This document shows positions 26,801 to 34,237 of a DNA stretch of 64,000 nucleotides, piece by piece. Under the pieces are notes generated by a model. It was given only the letters and a program-made list of their open reading frames with translations, did no database searches and was not told the DNA's origin. Each line of letters begins with the position of its first letter. Positions within the stretch are counted from its first letter, which is position 1. Where the stretch lies: NCBI RefSeq assembly GCF_900110455.1, contig NZ_FOIS01000004.1, positions 248,001 through 312,000 of the forward strand, given 5' to 3'. This stretch comes from Natrinema salifodinae (GTDB lineage: Archaea; Halobacteriota; Halobacteria; Halobacteriales; Natrialbaceae). The translations under genes were made by a program, and so were the position numbers.

Positions 26801-28825
26801 CCCGTCCCGCCCGAGGAGATGACGCTCGCCAGAGTCCTCGACGGCGAGGAAGTGCAGGACCCGGACATCCTCGAATTCGAGACCTACGACGGCGACCGGC
26901 GGATCGTTCGATTGGAGGGGATGCCCGTCCGCAACGAACGCGGCGAAGTGACCCGCGGCGTCGTCACGATGACCGATATCACCGAACGGCGTGAGTTCCA
27001 GCGGCGGCTCGCGGAGAGCGAGCGACGCTACCGGACGCTCATCGAACACTTCCCCAACGGCGCGGTCGCCCTGTTCGACGAGGACCTGCAGTACCAGATC
27101 GTCGGCGGGTCGGCCTTCGACGAGATCGAGGACACTGCCGGGGACATCGTCGGAAAGACCCTCTGGGAGCGGTATCACCCGGAGCTATCTGAGCGCATGG
27201 AACCGAAGCTCAGGGCCGCGCTCGAGGGCGAGACGAACGCGTTCGAACTCGCGTTCCACGACCGGGACTGGATGGCGTATACGGTTCCCGTCATCGACGA
27301 CGACGGCGAGATCTTCGGCGGGATGGTCATGGTCCAGAACATCACCGAGCGAAAGGAACGCGAGCGCGAACTGCGCGAGCGGGAACGCCGCCTCGAGCAG
27401 TACAAGGAGTACACCGACGCCATCCTCGACGCCATCGACGACGTGTTCTACGTCATCGGCGAGGACGGCACGCTCCAGCGGTGGAACCAGAGCTTAGCCG
27501 AGGTCACGGAGTATACGAACGCGGAACTCGCCGGGATGAGTCCGACGGACTTCTTCGAGGGCGACGACGTGGCGGCCACCACCGAAGTGGTCCGCGAGGG
27601 GTTCGAGTCGGGCTCGGCCAACGTCGAAGTGGAGCTGGCGACGAAGGACGGCGACACCATCCCGTTCGAATTCGCCGCGTCCACGCTCGAGGATCCGTGG
27701 GGGAACACGGTCCTGGCCGGGATCGGACGCGACATCACCGAGCGGCTCGAACGTCAGCGCGCGCTCGAGGAGTCCGAACGTCGCTACCGGACGCTGACCC
27801 AACACTTCCCGAACGGTGCCGTCGGCGTCTACGACCACACGCTCGCCTTTACGCTCGCCGAGGGCGCTGAACTCGGCGAGTCGCTCCCGCCGGCGGATCG
27901 GATCGAGGGGAGCCGACTGTCGGAGCTCTTCCCCGAGGGGGTGGTCACAGACCTCGAACCGCTGTGCAGAACAGCCATCGAGGACGGCGAGATCGGGAAC
28001 GTCGAAATAACGTTCGACGGCCGAACCTGGCGCGTGTGGGCGACGCCGCTGCGCGACGCCGACGGCGACATCTTCGCCGGGCTGAGCTTCGCCCAGGACG
28101 TCACGGAGCGCCGGGAGTACCAGCGCAAGCTCGAGCAGTCAAACGAACGCTTAGAACAGTTCGCGTACGCCGCCTCCCACGACCTGCAAGAACCCCTGCG
28201 GATGGTCTCGAGCTACCTCCAGCTGATCGACCGTCGGTACGGCGACGACCTCGATGCCGACGGCGAGGAGTTCCTCGAGTTCGCCGTCGACGGCGCCGAG
28301 CGGATGCGCGAGATGATCGACGGCCTACTGGAGTACTCTCGGGTGGAGACTCGCGGCGACCCGTTCGAACCGGTCGACCTGAACGACGTACTCGAGGAGG
28401 TCCTCGAGGACCTGCAGCTCCGGATCGAGGAGAACGACGCCGAAATCACGACCGAAGAGCTGCCCCGCGTCGAGGGCGACGCCAGCCAACTCCGCCAGGT
28501 GTTCCAGAACCTGCTGTCGAACGCGATCACCTACAGCGGCGCCGAATCGCCTCGCGTCCGCGTCGGCGCCGAACGCCGGGGCAACAGGTGGGTGCTCTCC
28601 GTCGCGGACGAGGGGATCGGGATCGATCCCGAGGACCAGGACCGCGTGTTCACGATCTTCGATCGCCTCCACAATCGCGAGGAATACGAGGGCACTGGCA
28701 TCGGCCTGGCGCTCTGTGAACGCATCGTCGAGCGCCACGGTGGCGACATCTGGGTCGAGTCCGAACCGGGCGAAGGGTCGACGTTCTCGTTCGCGCTGCC
28801 TGCGGACCGCAGTCGCGAGCAGTGA
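23804..28825 (+). CDS. Large GAF / ten-PAS sensor histidine kinase
   Basis: 1673 residues, no membrane helix, so a cytoplasmic sensor. Domain order by residue: GAF about 20-180; PAS modules starting near 190, 302, 450, 568, 691, 808, 943, 1075, 1203 and 1327; HisKA near 1450, with the phospho-His at about 1458 in AYAASHDLQEPLRM; HATPase from about 1560 (NLLSNAITYSG, VADEGIGIDP, GTGIGLALCERIV). Four PAS modules (3, 5, 8, 10) share the opening YRxLxxxFPNGxV and are clearly related by duplication. No receiver domain is fused and no response regulator lies next to it. The ligand is unknown; GAF/PAS kinases of this kind commonly sense redox, light or small molecules. Confidence 0.92.
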   Translation: MGASSPTDVDLQRRVRRQEVVTELSQQALATADLEQLFSDATAAIAETIGADYCGVFELLPEGDEGVLEQGVGWGSDRVGSASVRMNRDSQPGYSLYAAEPIVVDDLTADERVAGSALLREHDVSSAVGVRIYPNDVDADGDGPWGVVGAYATDRRAFTDADADFVERVAGVLESAVENRRSKRELEAVYDRISDGFYAIGEEWQFSYLNDHAHELINPDGRELVGENVWEAFPEALDRDFKPKYECAMYEQEPVSFEEYYPEPLAAWFEVRAYPSETGLSVYFRDITERKEREHELERQTRRFEAIFEDPNILVGLLERDGTVLDINGTAMEYIDADLDAVIGEPFWETPWWGEGADADGERAAADDRDRREIAGNKSDVREWTERAATGEYVEFEADLTRPDGNRYTLNGVFRPVTNDDGDVVSIIVSDRDVTARKERERQLEESEQRYRTLVEHFPNGAVALVDEDLCYRTVGGNPMDVADVTAAQAEGKPVREALPSVLADALVPRYEDALDGEAGSFEIELDGGIFRFQVVPVRDEDGDVFAALGMSQNITEQKERERDLQQYERILETIDDGVYVLDGDSRFRTVNEAFTNVLGRDRDEIVGEHASTVFTAEKVDRAERLQREMVEGGADIAELEEHVKAADGEVPVVTRFSLFETDGELGRVGVVRDVTARKDRERQLEESEQRYRALAEYFPNGLVTLFDRDLRYELAAGQGFDRIPVEPEDLEGKLVSEVWPDETVAELGPAFEAALNGEERSIELEYADREWVIHAVPITDERGAVFAGMTMAQDITEQKERERYLEDAKSRLEAATEAGAVGTWEWDIQTDEMVVGPSFARTFGIDPGAAREGVSLDRFIAAIHQDDRARVEAEIEDAIETCGEYESEYRVWNADGELRWVVARGRVECDGDGTAVRFPGALTDITERKRAELRLQRTNEQLETLFEVLPVGVVVADADGRLIQANDTAREIWGGDVFDAESIAEYERYPVRWADSGEPVPPEEMTLARVLDGEEVQDPDILEFETYDGDRRIVRLEGMPVRNERGEVTRGVVTMTDITERREFQRRLAESERRYRTLIEHFPNGAVALFDEDLQYQIVGGSAFDEIEDTAGDIVGKTLWERYHPELSERMEPKLRAALEGETNAFELAFHDRDWMAYTVPVIDDDGEIFGGMVMVQNITERKERERELRERERRLEQYKEYTDAILDAIDDVFYVIGEDGTLQRWNQSLAEVTEYTNAELAGMSPTDFFEGDDVAATTEVVREGFESGSANVEVELATKDGDTIPFEFAASTLEDPWGNTVLAGIGRDITERLERQRALEESERRYRTLTQHFPNGAVGVYDHTLAFTLAEGAELGESLPPADRIEGSRLSELFPEGVVTDLEPLCRTAIEDGEIGNVEITFDGRTWRVWATPLRDADGDIFAGLSFAQDVTERREYQRKLEQSNERLEQFAYAASHDLQEPLRMVSSYLQLIDRRYGDDLDADGEEFLEFAVDGAERMREMIDGLLEYSRVETRGDPFEPVDLNDVLEEVLEDLQLRIEENDAEITTEELPRVEGDASQLRQVFQNLLSNAITYSGAESPRVRVGAERRGNRWVLSVADEGIGIDPEDQDRVFTIFDRLHNREEYEGTGIGLALCERIVERHGGDIWVESEPGEGSTFSFALPADRSREQ

Positions 28826-28908
28826 GCGGACGAGCCGCGACGAGTGCAGGCCGCGGACCGGCACCCGACGGACCCCTCGGGACCCGTAGCTCTGCCAGGG
28901 GCAGACCC

Positions 28909-28914
28909 ATTTAG
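28909..28914 (+). promoter_or_regulatory. TATA-like element of the SDR gene at 28938
   Basis: ATTTAG-like box (CATTTAGG) centred about 26 nt before the ATG at 28938, fitting a leaderless start and so separate transcription from the upstream kinase gene. Confidence 0.45.
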
Positions 28915-28937
28915 GCTCGGCGGATTCTAGAACGGAC

Positions 28938-29888
28938 ATGGTCTGGACAGCCGACGACATCCCCGATCTGGAGGGCCGGACGATCGCGATCACGGGCGCG
29001 AACAGCGGCATCGGGCTCGAAGCGACTCGCGAACTCGCGCGCAACGGCGCGACGGTGATCATGGCCTGCCGGGCCACCGATCGCGGCGATGACGCGGCCC
29101 AGGAGATCCGCGACGACGTCCCCGACGCCGACCTCCGCGTCGAGCACTGCGACCTGGCCGACCTCGACTCGGTCCGCGCGTTCGCCGACCGGCTCGGGGA
29201 CGAGAAACTCGACGTGTTGATCAACAACGCCGGCGTCATGGCCGTCCCCCGCTCGGAGACCGAGGACGGGTTCGAGACCCAGTTCGGCGTCAACCACCTC
29301 GGGCACTTCGCGCTGACCGGCCTGGTGCTCGACAATCTCCACCTCAACGACGAGCGCGAGTCGCGGATCGTCACCGTCTCGAGCGGCGTCCACGAGCGCG
29401 GCGAGATCGATTTCGACGACCTCCAGAGCGAGGCGTCGTACGACCCGTGGAACGCCTACGGTCAGGCGAAGCTGGCGAACGTGCTGTTCGCGTACGAACT
29501 CGAGCGGCGGCTGCTCACGGCGGGCGCGAACGCGAAGAGCATCGCCGTGCATCCGGGCTACGCGAACACGCAGTTGCAGTTCCGCGGCCCCGAGCAACGC
29601 GGGAGCCGCCTCCGGAAGGCGGCGACGTGGCTCATGAATACGGCGCTGGCCCAATCCGCGGCGGAGGGCGCGCTGCCGACGCTGTACGCCGCGACCGCAC
29701 CGGACGCCGAGGGCGGCGCCTACTACGGCCCCGGCGGAGTCATGAACATGCGCGGCGCGCCCGAGCGGCAGGCCTCCTCGGATCGGTCCTACGATATCGA
29801 GACGGCCAGGCGGCTGTGGGACGTCTCGAGCGAACTGACGGGGGTCGCGTACGACCTGCCCGAGCCGAAGGCCGAAGCGACGGCGTAG
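28938..29888 (+). CDS. Short-chain dehydrogenase, retinol-dehydrogenase-like
   Basis: 316 residues starting MVWTADDIPDLEGRTIAITG. Cofactor motif TGANSGIG near residues 20-27, VLINNAGVM near 96, catalytic YGQAK near 176 (WNAYGQAKLANVLF). ARRLWDVSSELTGV at the C-terminus is characteristic of the RDH/WWOX-like oxidoreductases widespread in haloarchaea. CRATDRG after strand 2 (Arg) favours NADP. Substrate unknown; often annotated as oxidoreductase only. Confidence 0.9.
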   Translation: MVWTADDIPDLEGRTIAITGANSGIGLEATRELARNGATVIMACRATDRGDDAAQEIRDDVPDADLRVEHCDLADLDSVRAFADRLGDEKLDVLINNAGVMAVPRSETEDGFETQFGVNHLGHFALTGLVLDNLHLNDERESRIVTVSSGVHERGEIDFDDLQSEASYDPWNAYGQAKLANVLFAYELERRLLTAGANAKSIAVHPGYANTQLQFRGPEQRGSRLRKAATWLMNTALAQSAAEGALPTLYAATAPDAEGGAYYGPGGVMNMRGAPERQASSDRSYDIETARRLWDVSSELTGVAYDLPEPKAEATA

Positions 29889-29951
29889 CACCGACTCCCC
29901 TCCCCTCCCCTAACCGTAACGGGAAAGACGGCCCAGCCGAACTAGTACCTA

Positions 29952-30290
29952 ATGAGCGACGACGGCATTCAGCGCGCGAGCGACGTCGGCTCGTCGGACG
30001 CGCCGCCGGTTGAGGAAAAGCCCTACAAGATCATCTTCGAGGCGAACAAGTGCTTCGGCGCGGGCAAGTGCGCCGAGGTCAGCGACAACTGGGAGATGTC
30101 GATCGCCTCGGGGATGGCCCAGCCCGAGGAGTACTTCATCGACGAGGAGGACCTAGACCACAACGTCCGCGCCGCGGAGATCTGTCCGGCGAAGAAGGAC
30201 GACGGCTGTATCCACGTCGTCGACCGCCGGACTGACGAGGAGATCGCGCCGGATCCCCACGGCGACGGGACGCTGAGCGTCGACTGGTAG
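29952..30290 (+). CDS. Three-cysteine-type ferredoxin, acidic halophilic form
   Basis: 112 residues. The core (about 24-95) has CFGAGKCAEV near residue 34, then ICPAKKDDGC near 77. The C-x5-C spacing with a later CP is the pattern of small [3Fe-4S]/[4Fe-4S] ferredoxins such as those that feed P450s; the extra Cys in DDGC could be a fourth ligand. N- and C-terminal extensions are acidic, typical for salt adaptation. It lies immediately before tRNA-Leu. Possible partners in this window are the aldehyde:ferredoxin oxidoreductase and Fe-S oxidoreductase, which is inference. Confidence 0.82.
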   Translation: MSDDGIQRASDVGSSDAPPVEEKPYKIIFEANKCFGAGKCAEVSDNWEMSIASGMAQPEEYFIDEEDLDHNVRAAEICPAKKDDGCIHVVDRRTDEEIAPDPHGDGTLSVDW

Positions 30291-30376
30291 ACGCCGGCGA
30301 GCGCGCGCCGTTCCGGTCGCGAGCGGACACCGAAACGCACATCCCACCCCCGCGACAACGAACGACTGCCTTCTGT

Positions 30377-30460
30377 GCGAGGGTAGCCAAGCAGGCCAAC
30401 GGCGGTGGGCTTAAGACCCGCTCCCGTAGGGGTCCTTGGGTTCAAATCCCAACCCTCGCA
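30377..30460 (+). tRNA. tRNA-Leu (anticodon UAA)
   Basis: 84 nt. The acceptor stem is GCGAGGG (30377-30383) with CCCTCGC (30453-30459) and discriminator A at 30460. The anticodon arm is GTGGG-CTTAAGA-CCCGC, giving anticodon TAA. A long variable arm (CTCCCGTAGGGG) makes it a class II tRNA. The T arm is TTGGG-TTCAAAT-CCCAA. No intron and no encoded CCA (CAT follows). Confidence 0.97.
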
Positions 30461-30489
30461 TACCAAATTGAACGACTGTGAGAGACGTG

Positions 30490-30511
30490 TATGCGAGACA
30501 CGGGATTTGAA
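30490..30511 (-). repeat. Inverted imperfect copy of the tRNA-Leu 3' end
   Basis: The reverse complement of 30490-30511 matches 30441-30462 (T loop to just past the acceptor end) at 18 of 22 positions; the first ten and last eight bases are identical. It begins 30 nt after the tRNA gene, in inverted orientation. Confidence 0.65.
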
Positions 30512-30556
30512 TTACGCAAGACGCAGCGCGAATGGAGTGAGCGACCGTCTTGAGGT

Positions 30557-30576
30557 GGTTCAAATTCCGATCCTCG
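30557..30576 (+). repeat. Direct imperfect copy of the tRNA-Leu 3' end
   Basis: GGTTCAAATTCCGATCCTCG matches 30439-30458 of the tRNA at 17 of 20 positions. It resembles the kind of 3'-tRNA fragment left as an attachment site after integration events. No integrase gene is found nearby. Confidence 0.6.
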
Positions 30577-30610
30577 GTCGTCGCACGAATCGCCACCGCT
30601 GCATGTGAAA

Positions 30611-30802
30611 CTACGTCGAGATCGCTTCGAACGCGGCAGCACCGCATCGACATCCGTCTTTCCGGCCGATCAGTTGCACGATGTCATCGGAGCGCAGCCA
30701 CGCGGAATAGACGGCACCGCACTCGTGACATCGCGCGGCTACTTTCACCCGTTCATCAGTCCCGTCACCGTCGGTTTCCGACGACTGTTGGTGACTCGCC
30801 AT
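30611..30802 (-). CDS. Small zinc-ribbon protein, function unknown
   Basis: 63 residues from the ATG at 30802 (MASHQQSSETDGDGTDERVK). Four cysteines in two pairs, Cys25-x2-Cys28 (ARCHECGAVY) and Cys51-x-Cys53 (GCRCGA), form a likely one-zinc ribbon. Short single-zinc-ribbon proteins of this kind are abundant in haloarchaea and mostly uncharacterised. An in-frame ATG at 30853 would add 17 residues without a clear motif. It lies next to the tRNA-derived repeats. Confidence 0.7.
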   Translation of the reverse strand: MASHQQSSETDGDGTDERVKVAARCHECGAVYSAWLRSDDIVQLIGRKDGCRCGAAAFEAIST

Positions 30803-30889
30803 GAACAGACACAGATCGTCCGTCCGGAAGAGGTAGGGGGTTGTATTGACCACTCCGGGAGCACCGACCCGGAGACACCGGAGAGCGGT

Positions 30890-31552
30890 TCACTCGTCGT
30901 CCGGGTGGGTGAACGTCAGCGTACTCGTGATGAGGTTCTCGTGGGCGGCGTGGAATCGCTTCGAGAGCGCCTGTTGGGAGATATTCATTCGGTCGGCCAG
31001 TTCGCTCATCGTTACCGACTGAGGCACCTCGTAGTAGCCTTCTTCGAGCGCAGTAACCAGCGTCTCGCGTTGCTTCGTCGTGAGATCGTACTGGGCGCTC
31101 GCCATCGGCTGTTCCTGATCCCGCATTCGGTTGAGTACGAACGAAATCCCGTTCTCCTCGCAATACGCTCTGAATTTCGAGAGGCCGTCCCGATCGTCGA
31201 ACCGAATTCGTAGTTCCCAGTTTTTGTCCCGACCGATCGCCTGCAGGATCGTCGCCCCGAGTTCGACGTACGCGTAGACGATCGTCTCGACGTTTTTCGT
31301 CCACTCGGCGCGGTACAATCTGGCCTCGTCCACTTCGTCGATCGAGACGATGTTCGTCACGGAGTCGTCGTCCTCGAACGCCGCTTCGAACTCCGCGTGA
31401 TCGCCGCCGGTCACCCAGAAGTACGGCATCACCCTGTCTTCCATCGTCGCCACGACCTGCTCGATCTCGACGACCATGTGCGGCGCTTCGGTGAGCGCGT
31501 GATTCAATGCAAAGTCGTCGGATTTGACCGAAAATTCCGCGATAATGCTCAT
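30890..31552 (-). CDS. Bacterio-opsin-activator-type HTH-10 transcriptional regulator
   Basis: 220 residues. The N-terminal part (1-150) is the alpha/beta BAT-like sensor domain common in haloarchaea (FALNHALTEAPHMVVEIEQV, VTNIVSIDEVDEARLYRAEW). The C-terminal HTH-10 domain (about 155-210) carries YDLTTKQRETLVTALEEGYY, then MSELADRMNISQQALSKRFH, a standard helix-turn-helix. One-component regulator; its ligand is unknown. Confidence 0.88.
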   Translation of the reverse strand: MSIIAEFSVKSDDFALNHALTEAPHMVVEIEQVVATMEDRVMPYFWVTGGDHAEFEAAFEDDDSVTNIVSIDEVDEARLYRAEWTKNVETIVYAYVELGATILQAIGRDKNWELRIRFDDRDGLSKFRAYCEENGISFVLNRMRDQEQPMASAQYDLTTKQRETLVTALEEGYYEVPQSVTMSELADRMNISQQALSKRFHAAHENLITSTLTFTHPDDE

Positions 31553-31664
31553 ACGGCCGGTTCGCCGCCGAACAGGAAAAGCCCGCGGCCGAAAGTCGAC
31601 GCGACGCTGCGCCGACCGACCCGATCGTCACGGCTCGAACGAGGGTTCGAACAGCGGGTCGCTC

Positions 31665-33992
31665 TCACTCCGCCTGCGCCGTCTCCTCCGCCTGGCCGAG
31701 TCGCTGGACCAGCGCCTGGCGGAGCGTCCGCGGGGACCGCTGTTCGCCGCGGGCCATCACGACGGGGCCCTCGGTGTTGTCGACGATGCTCTGTGGGATC
31801 GAGCCGTAGAGTGCCTGTGCGACTGGGTTCGTGCCCGTCGCGCCGACGCAGACCGTATCGTATTCCGTCACCGTTTCGATGAGCGTCTCGCGGACGTCGT
31901 CGGCGACGACGACCCGTGAGTCGTACTCGTCGTCGGCGAGGTCGGCGTCCGACGAGACGTCCGAGATGAGCGCACGGCCGATCGTTTCGGGGTCGGCATC
32001 CTCGTCCGCATCGGTATCGAGTTCGGAGTCGGGTTCGGGTTGCACGTTCAGGAGGGTCAACGTGCTGTCGGGGAAGGCGCGGTGGAGTTCGCCGGCGCGT
32101 CGCGCGGACGCCGACGCGTGGGGGCCGCGGCCAGCCAGCGAGACGATATCGCCTGGTCGCTCGGTCGGATCTTTCACCAGCGTGACGTCGCTGGATGCCC
32201 GCTCGAGGAGCGGATCGATCGTCGAGCCGAACAGCACGTCTCGCCGACGGCGTTCGCCACGCCAGCCGAGGAGGACGTGGTCCGCATCCTCCTCGTCGAT
32301 CACCGACAGGAGCGTTTCGCCCGCGTCGCGGCCCACGATCGCCCGCGTCCGCAGCGGCACGTCGAGGTCGTCGGCCACGTCACGCGCGTTCTCGAGGAGG
32401 TGCTGCTGGCGTTCGACGCGTTCTTCCTCGAATTCGATCTGCGCCGGTGAGGTCTGGGGCGGAACCTCGATGACGTTGACGGCGACCAGTTCCGCCGGTT
32501 CGGCGCGGCTCGCGGCGCTGGCCGCGGCGTACTTGATCAGCGGCCGTTCGGTCTCCGGATTCGAGACCGGGACGACGACGCGGAATCGGTCTTCCTCGAC
32601 GTCCACTGCGGGCGTCGGTGCGACCGCCTCGCCGATCAACGTCGTCGAGATTGCCCGGTCCTTCGCGTAGAACTGGTACCAGAGGACGCCGACGAGGACG
32701 ATCACGAGACCGATCACCTGCACCGTTCGGGCCATCTGGAGCATGACCGCCAGGCAGGCGAGAAAGCCGACGATCGGGACGATCGGATACAGCGCCGAGG
32801 GGATGCGGAAGTCGGGCTCGTACTCGTCCGGATCCGCGCGCCGCAGAACGACGACGGCGGCGTGGACGAGCGCGTACGTGATGAGGAACATGAAACTCGC
32901 CACGTCCGCCAGCGTGTCGATCGGGAGCGGACCGGCGATGAGCGCGAGGATGACGACGCCGGTCGCGAGGATCGCCCGATACGGCGTTTGGTACCGGTCG
33001 TGGATCTTGTTGAGCCAGTCGGTGAGGATCTCGTCGCGGCCCATCGCGAAGTTGACCCGCGCCGCCGAAAGGATCGACGCGTTCGCCGACGAGATGGTCG
33101 CCAGCATCGCGCCGGCGATCATGACGAGCGAGCCGACGGTGGCGAACTCGAGCGTGAATCCGGCGACGGTGACCGTCCCGAACGCGCCGGCGGTCTCGGC
33201 GGCGACGGTCGCGACCGGAACGTTCGAGTCGGCCAGTTCGGGGACGGGAAGCGTCCCCGTACTGACGAGCATCACGAGGACGTAGAGGATCGTCGGCGTA
33301 ACGACCGCCGCGATCATCGACAGCGGGAGGTTCCGCCCAGGGTCCTTGATCTCCTCGGCGCTGGTCGCGATCACCTCGAAGCCGATGAACGTCACGAAGA
33401 CGGTCCCCGCGGTCGCGGCGACGACCGGCCAGCCACGCCCTTCGCGGACGAACGGGCTGAGCAACTCGGGATCGAGGTTCAACAGCCCGACGAGGATGAA
33501 GACGAGAATGAGGCCGATGAGCGCGATCACGATCACGTTCTGTAGCGAGCCGGTCTCCTTGACGCCCCGGTAGTTGACCGCGACGAGCAGCGAGGCCATC
33601 GCGACTGCCGCAAGGACGACGGGAATGGCGTCCGACGGCTGGCTGAGCAGGTACTGGCCGAAACCGAGCATGTAGAACGCCGTCGCGAACATCAGTCCGG
33701 CCCACATCCCCCAGCCGACGATCGTCCCGAAGAAACTCCCCAGCGCGTGGTTGACGTAGTAGTAGCTGCCGCCGGCCTTCGGCATTCCGGTCGCCAGCTC
33801 CGAGAGCGAGAGCGCCGCGAGGAGGGCGACGAGCCCGCCGATGACGAACGAGATCATGCTGGCCGGCCCTGCGCTCGCGGCGACGATCCCGGGGAGGACG
33901 AAGATCCCCGCGCCGATCATCGTCCCGAGGCCGAGCGTGTACGCCTCGAGGAAGCCGAGATCGCGTGCGAGTTCCTGATCGGACTCGGCCAT
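31665..33992 (-). CDS. APC-superfamily transporter with two C-terminal universal-stress-protein domains
   Basis: 775 residues from the ATG at 33992 (MAESDQELARDLGFLEAYTL); an ATG at 34004 adds four. The first about 450 residues have twelve membrane helices of the amino-acid/polyamine/organocation family: GLGTMIGAGIFVLPGIVAAS in helix 1 and TFIGFEVIATSAEEIKDPGR in helix 6. A cytoplasmic part follows with two Usp-like domains, about 475-620 (DADHVLLGWRGERRRRDVLF) and about 625-760 (DTVCVGATGTNPVAQALYGS). The Usp domains probably bind ATP or AMP and gate transport. Transcribed beside the Lrp/TrkA-C regulator, which may control it. Confidence 0.88.
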   Translation of the reverse strand: MAESDQELARDLGFLEAYTLGLGTMIGAGIFVLPGIVAASAGPASMISFVIGGLVALLAALSLSELATGMPKAGGSYYYVNHALGSFFGTIVGWGMWAGLMFATAFYMLGFGQYLLSQPSDAIPVVLAAVAMASLLVAVNYRGVKETGSLQNVIVIALIGLILVFILVGLLNLDPELLSPFVREGRGWPVVAATAGTVFVTFIGFEVIATSAEEIKDPGRNLPLSMIAAVVTPTILYVLVMLVSTGTLPVPELADSNVPVATVAAETAGAFGTVTVAGFTLEFATVGSLVMIAGAMLATISSANASILSAARVNFAMGRDEILTDWLNKIHDRYQTPYRAILATGVVILALIAGPLPIDTLADVASFMFLITYALVHAAVVVLRRADPDEYEPDFRIPSALYPIVPIVGFLACLAVMLQMARTVQVIGLVIVLVGVLWYQFYAKDRAISTTLIGEAVAPTPAVDVEEDRFRVVVPVSNPETERPLIKYAAASAASRAEPAELVAVNVIEVPPQTSPAQIEFEEERVERQQHLLENARDVADDLDVPLRTRAIVGRDAGETLLSVIDEEDADHVLLGWRGERRRRDVLFGSTIDPLLERASSDVTLVKDPTERPGDIVSLAGRGPHASASARRAGELHRAFPDSTLTLLNVQPEPDSELDTDADEDADPETIGRALISDVSSDADLADDEYDSRVVVADDVRETLIETVTEYDTVCVGATGTNPVAQALYGSIPQSIVDNTEGPVVMARGEQRSPRTLRQALVQRLGQAEETAQAE

Positions 33993-34105
33993 AGTCACGT
34001 CCACCTCTCCCCGACGGCCGGCGCCGGGTCGTAGTCAGTCGTCCACCGACGCGTTCCGGAATCGGGAACGCTATTCATATGTGACTACTGCGATCCCAAT
34101 CCGAA

Positions 34106-34118
34106 TTAAGTCTACTGA
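34106..34118 (+). promoter_or_regulatory. Candidate Lrp/TrkA-C regulator site upstream of the APC transporter
   Basis: TTAAGTCTACTGA at 34106-34118 shares ten of eleven bases with TTAAGTCTGCT at 35091-35101 upstream of the regulator gene. TCTACTGA also recurs there in inverted form at 35108-35115. This is about 115 nt upstream of the transporter start. A second CTACTG is at 34085-34090. Confidence 0.4.
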
Positions 34119-34202
34119 CTCGAAACCGAGAGCGCGATCGGATCGGAGGCGGTCCTGCGCGACGAGGCCGCAGAGAACGGCGGCCCGACGGTGAGTCGCG
34201 GA

Positions 34203-34236
34203 TACGGCTACGACTACGATTACGACTACGGTGCCG
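34203..34236. repeat. Imperfect hexamer repeat (TACGAC-like) at the 3' end of the regulator gene
   Basis: About six tandem units of the form TACGRY (for example CTACGACTACGATTACGACT) lie immediately downstream of the regulator's stop codon, and the sequence stays similar over the stop. Slippage here could change the C-terminal length. Confidence 0.6.
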
Positions 34237-34237
34237 G

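Noticed and set aside
30541-30600. Possible second tRNA gene after tRNA-Leu
   Set aside because: Only about 20 nt of T-arm and acceptor-like sequence is present; no D arm, anticodon arm or 5' acceptor strand could be fitted.
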